A DNA stretch of 64,000 nucleotides, from positions 4,239,073 to 4,303,072 of the forward strand of contig NC_080715.1 in NCBI RefSeq assembly GCF_019097595.1, in the 5' to 3' direction. The notes beneath the pieces are model-generated. The model did not search any database. It was not told the origin of the DNA and saw only the letters and a list, made by a program, of their open reading frames with translations. The stretch is from Hemibagrus wyckioides (taxonomy: Eukaryota; Chordata; Actinopteri; Siluriformes; Bagridae). Of the stretch, positions 57,722 through 64,000 are shown one piece after another. The stretch's first letter is position 1. Each line of letters begins with the position of its first letter. The position numbers were made by a program, and so were the translations under genes.

Positions 57722-58260
57722 ATTTTGGCATAACACCTATTTATAGCAGCAGTAGTTCATTTTATATTCCCTATAGCCTGAAAGTTATCTACAACTTGTC
57801 TGGAACATTGTCTTCTGGTTTGGCTTCAGAGCAAGGAGCAGTGTTGAGTAAGAGCTTCCAGACAAACATGTTATACTCCCTGAATTGAATTCATTATACT
57901 CGTTGAAAATAATTAGCAAACATGGAGGGGGAGAAGCAAATTATCCCCAAATCCAGAGTGGTTTTAGGTGTTGGACTACTGCTTGCAAGGTTGTGATTTT
58001 TAATCCCAGGACACCATGCTGCTAGTGCTGGGCCCTTGAGCAAGGCCCTTGTCCCTAATTTGTAAAGTAACTTCATTTGTGAAGTAACATATTGTACTTT
58101 CTACTCCACTACATTATCCCACATATCTCCTTACTTTTATTTTAAAAAAAGAAAAGAAAAACAAATTGTCCAATTACAGCACAGCAAACCGAGATACAGC
58201 GTGCATTATTGTTGAACGAATCTTTATGGTTTCATTAAATGCAGTGAGTGTAGCTGAGGA
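57722..58260 (-). repeat. Third, inverted fragment of the TRIM-locus duplication
   Basis: The reverse complement matches copy 1 in order: about 11810-12361, 15456-15541, then 16753-16820 (the start of the TRIM 5' region). The hAT site is empty here as well. Roughly 1.2 kb including the solo LTR is missing between the last two blocks. Confidence 0.75.
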
Positions 58261-58394
58261 CGTTTTATTATTTAGATTTTAATAGTATTTTTTTATTTTT
58301 ATGCTCCATGTGTGTTATTGTTTTCACCTGCGTTTGTGTTGATTGTCTTTTTTTCATGAACATGTATTATGTGGAAGGTTTTAGTGAACTTCAC

Positions 58395-58687
58395 AAAATT
58401 AAGAAGAGAAAGAGGAGGCAAAGAAAGCCAACATCATTTACGGTGATTTCCTGTCTGACCACCTGACACCTACAGGGGGTGCCATTGTGGAGGCTCATGT
58501 CTCTCTACTAACCACACCCCCAAAAGAGGAGGAGCCAAACAACACTCCTGAGCCGGCTCCTGTTGAGGTCCAGCCCGGGGTCCAGCCCTCAGAGCCTTGT
58601 CTTGCTGCCTTCCAGTCCGTCAGTGCCAGCATGTGCAAACCCGTGGGCCTTCTAGACATCCCTGGCGTCGTTCTGGACAAGGTAAAG
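58395..58687 (+). pseudogene. eIF4G-like exon, unit 1
   Basis: Encodes EEEKEEAKKANIIYGDFLSD in the first half and ends FQSVSASMCKPVGLLDIPGV VLDK at a GTAAAG donor. This matches the part of eIF4G after the eIF4E-binding site. The binding site itself (YDREF) and neighbouring codons are deleted when compared with unit 2. A 5' boundary near 58395 is where similarity to unit 2 (59279) begins, with no clear acceptor. Confidence 0.6.
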
Positions 58688-58821
58688 CTGACCGTCAGTG
58701 ACGGGACACTCTGTAGAAATAACATGAACATATTTCACTCCAGCTGTTTAAGTGGTGTTGTGTGTAATATTATTTTATTTCAGTTTAGAAACATGATGAA
58801 TCTCTGTGTGTTGTCTCTCAG

Positions 58822-58965
58822 CCTCGTCAATCAGAACAAAATCTCCTCAAGAGACCAGGCCTGCTCCTCTTCTCCATCCCTCCAGAGGAGGAAGTACAGC
58901 AGCAGAAGATGGAGAAAGTCAACACACAGAGGAGAAAGAAACAGAACACGACTGAGGTGCAGAAG
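58822..58965 (+). pseudogene. eIF4G-like linker exon
   Basis: 144 bp, 48 codons, AG acceptor and GTAGAA donor, in phase with the preceding exon: PRQSEQNLLKRPGLLLFSIP then a basic stretch. It lies where eIF4G has a poorly conserved linker before the MIF4G domain. Confidence 0.45.
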
Positions 58966-59222
58966 GTAGAACAGAGTTCCTATCCTAGTTTTATCCTTTG
59001 TAGTGACTTTTATCAAGAATATATACACATTACTTTAGGAACAAGTCTCATGTGTTCTGCTGTGTCACCTGTTTAACTTAATACCTGTCTGAATACTGAA
59101 TGACCTAACACTGGGAAATACTAAAGCCTAATTTAGTCCAGTAGTTTTAGTGCTGCAGCTTGGACTATTACTTTATTGTAGTTTAGAAACATTACATTGA
59201 TCCTGTGTGTATTTTTCCTCAG

Positions 59223-59566
59223 ACTCAATCCCAGAAAAAGCCCAGGGAACTGGTCAGTTTCTTCATCCCTCTGACAGAAGAAGAGAAAGAGGAGGCAAAG
59301 AAAGCCAACATTGTTTATGGTGATTTCCTGTCTGACTACCTGACACCTACAGGGGTTGACACTGTGGAGGCTGCTGTCTCTCTACAAACCACACCCCTTA
59401 AAGAGGTGGAGCCAGACAACACTCCTGAGCCGGCTTCTGTTGAGGTCCAGCCCTCAGGGCCTCGTCCCACTGCATCTCCCAGTGATCCAAAAGAGAGGAA
59501 GATGTACGATCGGGAATTCATGCTGAGCTTGCGGTTCGTCAGTGCCAGCATGCGGACAAGGTAAAC
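59223..59566 (+). pseudogene. eIF4G-like exon, unit 2
   Basis: Encodes KKPRELVSFFIPLTEEEK, a Pro/Glu-rich stretch and YDREFMLSLRFVSASM. The canonical eIF4E-binding motif is Y-x4-L-hydrophobic; here the key leucine is Met. Compared with unit 1 it lacks about 42 bp (the KPVGLLDIPGVVLDK part) and reads through into a stop at 59562-59564. Each unit has lost what the other keeps. Confidence 0.6.
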
Positions 59567-60384
59567 ATGACCGTTAGTGATGGGACGCTCTGTAGGAGGG
59601 CAGTGATGTACTTACTATGAAGTGTCAGGCCAATATATTACTGGACTTTGTTTTTATCGCTTTGGAGCAGGTTGAGGACCTGTAAGTCTCACAAAAGGAA
59701 CTTCTAAACACCAGATAGTTTTATTAATTGCAGCATTAAACTCTTGTGGATCTGAGAGTTGATCAGTCTTTTATTTGGTGCAGTGATTAAAAGTACAAGC
59801 CAAGCCAATTGATGAAGTCACAGCGTTTCAGTTTTAATTAAACATTTCAATTGTTTTTCACTTGTTAGGATTCTGTCATGAGTTAGAAAATAACGTGAAG
59901 AACACTAATGCATATACAGAAGTGTCTTTTGGCTTAAAATGACATTTCCGTTTGGTAAGAGTTTCACATTGTTTCAAGTTGGACTGTTTTCCTGCTGTAA
60001 TAGCTTGATCAGGCCACACGGGGGAGACAGAACACTTCCTGGCGAGATTATGAGTCTCCATTTGGCTTCTGGAATGTAAAAGAGCTCCATCTTGTGGCTT
60101 TTCTTGATAATGAAACCATCTGTGTAGTTTAGAATTGTGTTCATATACTCTGCAGGGTTCAGGATGCACTGCAGCAGCCAATATTTATATTTTGTAAATT
60201 ACAAATAAACCATGATGTAACCAAGAAATATATATACAATTATAAAAATAAATAAAAAAATATATATACAATTATATATTATATTAGAACATATTAACGT
60301 GAAAGATATTGAAAGTAAATAAGTATAATTTGAAATAAAATGTTACGTTTACATGAATGCGTATTCATAGTTGGTTAATGATGT
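59567..60384. other. Unassigned sequence
   Basis: AT-rich, including a short (TA)-rich stretch near 60220-60290. The minus frame at 59876-60181 shows no domain I recognise. Confidence 0.4.
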
Positions 60385-60651
60385 GGCCAATAGCGAGTCG
60401 TCTCCAATGGAAGAACGGCCAATGGGTGTGCAGCATGCGATATAAGAAAAAAAAAATACTTCCGGTTTGTACACGAGGTTAGCATGGGAACTGGAATTAG
60501 CTTTTTCTCGCGCGCACACGAACGTCTGAACTAGAACAGTGCTCGTTGGTGCTCCGCGGAAGAAAAGAACATCTTTCTGAGTGAGTTTTGTCGATAGATC
60601 CATGAGAAAGAAAAGGATTTCTGGAGTTTTCTAAGTTTAAGGATTTCCTTG
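60385..60651 (+). promoter_or_regulatory. Candidate promoter and non-coding first exon
   Basis: Three CCAAT-type motifs (ggccaat at 60385, tccaatgg at 60402, gccaatggg at 60418) precede a TATA-like box (cgatataagaaa, about 60438). A tacttccggttt motif (ETS-like) and several CpGs follow in an otherwise CpG-poor region. A strong donor ccttg|gtaagtca lies at 60651/60652. It could start the transcript carrying the MIF4G exon at 63221, but no coding first exon is evident. Confidence 0.4.
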
Positions 60652-60914
60652 GTAAGTCAGTTTGCCATTTTATTGGTTATAGTTATGCTATTTCTGTTAA
60701 GCTGGAGCAAAAAACAAGATAACTTACATATGAGTGAATTATGTATGTTATAGATGTGTGATGCTGTATTCGGTAAATGGCAGCTAACTGTGTAATCATT
60801 TATTAATACATAGTGCTCAGTTCTATATGAGTGTGTTATGTGGGGAAAAAAGACAGTCACTGACACTGCATGTCTGGGGGAAAAAATATTGTTTATTTGA
60901 AGAATGCATGTAAC

Positions 60915-62148
60915 TGTGGCGCCCGTGGTGGGTAACAAAACAGAGAAAATTAGCTGAGCCCAACAAGGCTCACACAGATTCGTTTGGCACACAGGGTCAG
61001 AGACCGTAAGGTTCCATACAAGAATTATAGTTTATTTAGGGAGAGAAAATATAATGTAAAACAATAAAACCAAGTTCATTCACTGATTTCACACTCTTAA
61101 TGACAGATGGACACAGACAGGCTCTATTCTCAAGTAAGATAGAACACTTCAGTCTCCATTATTAATACACACATACACCCAGTGCACTCACAACCACCTC
61201 CCAAGGAGCACGGCACCCGTGTAGGAAGCACGGAACCAAAGAAGAGCCACGATCCCTGCCAACACAAGAGATACAAATTAAAACAAAGAAAACCAACACC
61301 GGTGCAACAGATGGATAACTTGGTTAATGACTTGGTTGTCCACCCCAAAACAAACTAACAAGAGACAAAACTAACGTTCAGTTAATAACTAACCAAAACC
61401 CACTATACAGAAATATACAGCATACATATAGAAATAAAGAAATTAACTACAATATGGGATTTGTCTACTAAGAGACAAAATCCCAAAAAAAGGAAACAAC
61501 CTCAAATACAGGAAAATATAACAAAAAAGGGAAATAATTAATCTTAATAAAAATAACAAAAAAAAGTAAAATGTGAAACAGCAACACTAATGTCAGAATT
61601 AGAAGCTCCTTAAAAGAGTATTACAGTTCAGTCACTGGTTATGAGGGTTTTGCACAAACAAGGAATTCACCTTTTTAAAGCCGATGTACCAATCCCCATT
61701 TAATTTAGCATCACGTTAACTTTGAGGATCAGATTCAATTCGCGTGTCGATTAAGCAGCAAGGCATGTATTAAAGCAGCATGTCGGCTAAACAATGATAC
61801 TGTCCATGTGGCGCACTTCCACACACTCGGACGCTGGTATAAAACCCAATGTGGAACGTGGAGCACCCAGGTATGTGGAACTCAACTCTTGCACTCCGTT
61901 GTGCGCTTCCTGGATATATAGTAAAGGGACAGACAGCAGGCTCCTCTAGCATGAAACAAAAGGCAACCCGTCGCCTGGACATACAAGCCTCCCTACAAAA
62001 CGTCTCTCGTGTCCACCAGTGGTTCCTAGCACCAAACAATAGCACGTCGATGACGTCATGGTCCACCAATGATGAGGCATACAATGCTAAAGCGCTCCAG
62101 GGCATCTTCTGATTGGCTGAAACTTGATGAGCGCAATGACCTGCCACA
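60915..62148 (-). mobile_element. Solo LTR (1234 bp)
   Basis: Ends TGTGGCGCCCG and GACCTGCCACA are inverted over six bases and flanked by a perfect 4 bp duplication TAAC (60911-60914, 62149-62152). A TATA-like box (ctatatatcc on the minus strand, about 61915) and AATAAA (minus, about 61034) give the orientation. The minus frame 61770-62162 crosses the end and is probably chance. Size, ends (TGTRGCG) and duplication length resemble the solo LTR at 12831-14794. Confidence 0.8.
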
Positions 62149-62152
62149 TAAC

Positions 62153-63220
62153 GTATTGACAATATTCAGGATATCTGTGAAACGTATACTGAACAGTGGT
62201 TAGATTATTTTTTAGTTAACATTTTATTATGTAATGATGTAATGGGAGTATTAATGATTGTTTTGTGACCTTGTCTGTTCAAGGTCAGGTTTTTGTTTTT
62301 GGTGTGGATTGTCCTGGCCTTCGATTGACTCTGAGGAGGTTTGGACTGGCGAACCATTGAGTCTGTTCTTGGATTTTTCTGTGAAATAAAAGACCAGTTT
62401 GTGAACTCTGCGAATGGTAGGAAATGGAATGGCGTTTACTTTTCTACTCGGATGGAGGTAATTTTTTCCCCCCTTGTTCACACAAAGAAACATTCACATT
62501 TTTCCTACAGATACTTCAACTGTTTTTGAAGGACTGAAAAGAACTGAAGGGTACAAATAGTTATAAAAGAAAATAAGTAGTCAAATTCAGATGTATTCAT
62601 TTTCTTTTATTTTTTTTGTATACTGACTATTGTGTGTGTTAAAGAAAACTTACCTTGCTGGAGGAAGAAAAAAGGTTTTGAAATCTAAAACAGAGGGATA
62701 ATAAGAACATTTTTGGTTAACATTGTTGTTGTTTTTTTTTTTTTTTCTCTTCCCCCATTGTCTTGTATTAATTCTTAAATCTTACCAGTTTTTTTTTTTT
62801 GTAAAATATAAACTGTTAGTGAACCCAAATCTTCAGAGTCTGGTGTGGTCGCTGTTGTGGCATCTTTCTCAGCAGTGAGCATATTCTGAGACGCTGGTCC
62901 ATTGGGTTGTATTGTACTACTTTGAGTTAATTGCATACAGTGCAGGTTACAATGATCATCTGGGAAACTGCACAATTATCTACTGGTTAAAATAGGCTTC
63001 GATCCCAGTGGTGGGATCTGTTTGGTGGAGGGATTATGTTCTTGCTTTGTCTTTGAGATTCTCATTAGGATTTTAAATCGCCTATTTTTTTCTCAATCTT
63101 CAGATGTTTTCTATATAAAGCATGTTTCAGACCATGGAGAAAATAAGCCATATATGTAAATCTTCCACTGATAATGTGGTAACCAGCGTACCATGACTGA
63201 GCGCTGATGTTTTCCTTCAG
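62153..63220. other. Unassigned sequence before the MIF4G exon
   Basis: AT-rich with T runs at about 62732-62747 and 62790-62802. The eIF4G exons expected between the linker and 63221 are not found here. Confidence 0.4.
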
Positions 63221-63433
63221 AAGGAAGTTGAGCAGCAGTTAAATGAAGCCCTCCACCGTTCCCTCAGCAACATCAGGTTCATCGGAGAGCTGTTTAAGCT
63301 GAACGTGTTGAAGGAGCAGATCATGCACACCTGCATCGTCAAGCTGCTGAAGAACCACGATGAGGAGAGTCTCGAGTGTCTCTGCAGACTCCTGTCCACC
63401 ATCGGCAAGAACCTGGACCTCAAGCAGGCAAAG
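63221..63433 (+). pseudogene. eIF4G MIF4G-domain exon
   Basis: 71 codons with AG acceptor and GTAACT donor, fully open: [58 protein letters not shown]. This is the highly conserved HEAT-like part of MIF4G that contacts eIF4A in the translation initiation complex. The exon itself looks sound, but the preceding MIF4G exons are absent and the next exon is frameshifted. Confidence 0.75.
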
Positions 63434-63572
63434 GTAACTAGTGCTCTCACACACACACAAACCCTGCCTAATTCTCTTCAGTCATGTTAAGTGTTGAAGC
63501 TGAAATAAGAGCAGAAACTTTTAGAACCTCAGCACTGCTGCAGTGTTAATTGTGTGTGTGTGTGTGTTCTAT

Positions 63573-63672
63573 AGCCCTGTATGGACCAGTACTTCCACCA
63601 AATGGAAACAATAATAAAAGAGAAACATCAAGGATCCGCTTCATGCTGCAGGACATGTTGGACCTGAGAAGA
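63573..63672 (+). pseudogene. Next eIF4G MIF4G exon, frameshifted
   Basis: Starts PCMDQYFHQMETIIKEKH after a ctatag acceptor. A small deletion near 63633 shifts the frame and a TGA follows at 63664-63666. The remaining bases still encode the expected downstream peptide in another frame, and a GTAAAT donor follows. This is the clearest sign that the copy is a pseudogene. Confidence 0.7.
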
Positions 63673-63919
63673 GTAAATTTCATTTTCTTTATTTGACCTC
63701 AGACTTTTTAAAACAGACTCTCACACTTCATCACTTTACCTTTAATTCTCCTACTTTTTTAAGCACTTTTGTTGTTCTTTTAAAGAGGAAAGTAGCCATA
63801 TTTTTAAGCTGGTGTTTTTCAGAGCTTTTGCTTTTTTGTTTTTATAAAACATTAGGGCTGTTTTGTATGTTCTGTCATTAGAAAGGGTGTAATAATTCAT
63901 CTTACACTGCTTGTGGTGT

Positions 63920-64000
63920 AAATAGAGGTGGCACCGAATCCACATGCAGGATCGTTATCGGACCCGATCCAAGCCAGAAAATGGTGGATCAGATATCCGA
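63920..64000 (+). mobile_element. Possible start of a hAT-like element at the window edge
   Basis: TAGAGGTGGCACCGAATCC resembles the TAG-starting ends of hAT elements, and gatcc/ggatc motifs repeat downstream. The rest is outside the window, so this is a weak call. Confidence 0.2.

Noticed and set aside
61770..62162. 130-codon minus-strand frame
   Set aside because: It starts just outside and runs into a solo LTR with a perfect target duplication; no domain is visible.
58395..63672. A working eIF4G gene
   Set aside because: Key MIF4G exons are absent, the eIF4E-binding exon is damaged in both copies, and the last exon is frameshifted.

Overview
The window looks like AT-rich, repeat-dense teleost fish DNA. 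The evidence is spliced TRIM-type genes with B30.2 domains, fish-typical retroelements (Tx1, L1 and L2 LINEs, chromodomain Ty3/gypsy, a Gmr1-like gypsy, a class I endogenous retrovirus), hAT and Tc1 transposons, and many long microsatellites. I cannot name the species. Only one host gene reads as complete. Most of the window is transposons in every state of decay, often nested, and many of the nests can be read in order because target-site duplications (TSDs) survive.

Layout. 1-10060: a possible retroviral LTR end, an L1 fragment, a Tx1 LINE (2.3-6.76 kb) fused directly to a decayed hAT transposase (6.76-8.29 kb), a collapsed gypsy scrap and a Tc1 remnant. 10238-24029: first copy of a large segmental duplication. 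It carries an intact six-exon TRIM gene (17129-23348) with a candidate interferon-response element just before its start codon, a hAT containing a 2 kb solo LTR upstream, and an L2 LINE nested in a gypsy LTR inside intron 5. 24030-32412: spacer with a truncated gypsy element and a broken class I endogenous retrovirus. 32413-44553: second copy of the duplication. Its TRIM copy is a pseudogene: a zinc ligand is lost, exon 1 is frameshifted, a 4.8 kb chromodomain gypsy element sits in intron 1 and most of the B30.2 domain is deleted.

44985-52259: an L1 element split by a hAT that itself now holds a minus-strand gypsy element and L2 pieces. 52520-53184: solo LTR with an internal minisatellite. 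53890-57620 (minus): tandemly duplicated coiled-coil exons, LRRFIP-like, mostly broken, with a Gmr1-like element inserted. 57722-58260: a third, inverted fragment of the TRIM-locus flank. 58395-63672: scattered eIF4G-like exons, partly duplicated and broken, with a candidate promoter (60385-60651) and another solo LTR (60915-62148) between them.

The main biological content is a TRIM E3-ligase locus being duplicated and eroded. Paralogous empty sites show which transposons landed after the duplication. I found no convincing undescribed system such as a new defence operon, RNA gene or CRISPR array. The best leads are the differing ISRE in the two TRIM copies, the patchy identity between them (possible gene conversion), and several unusual insertion structures.
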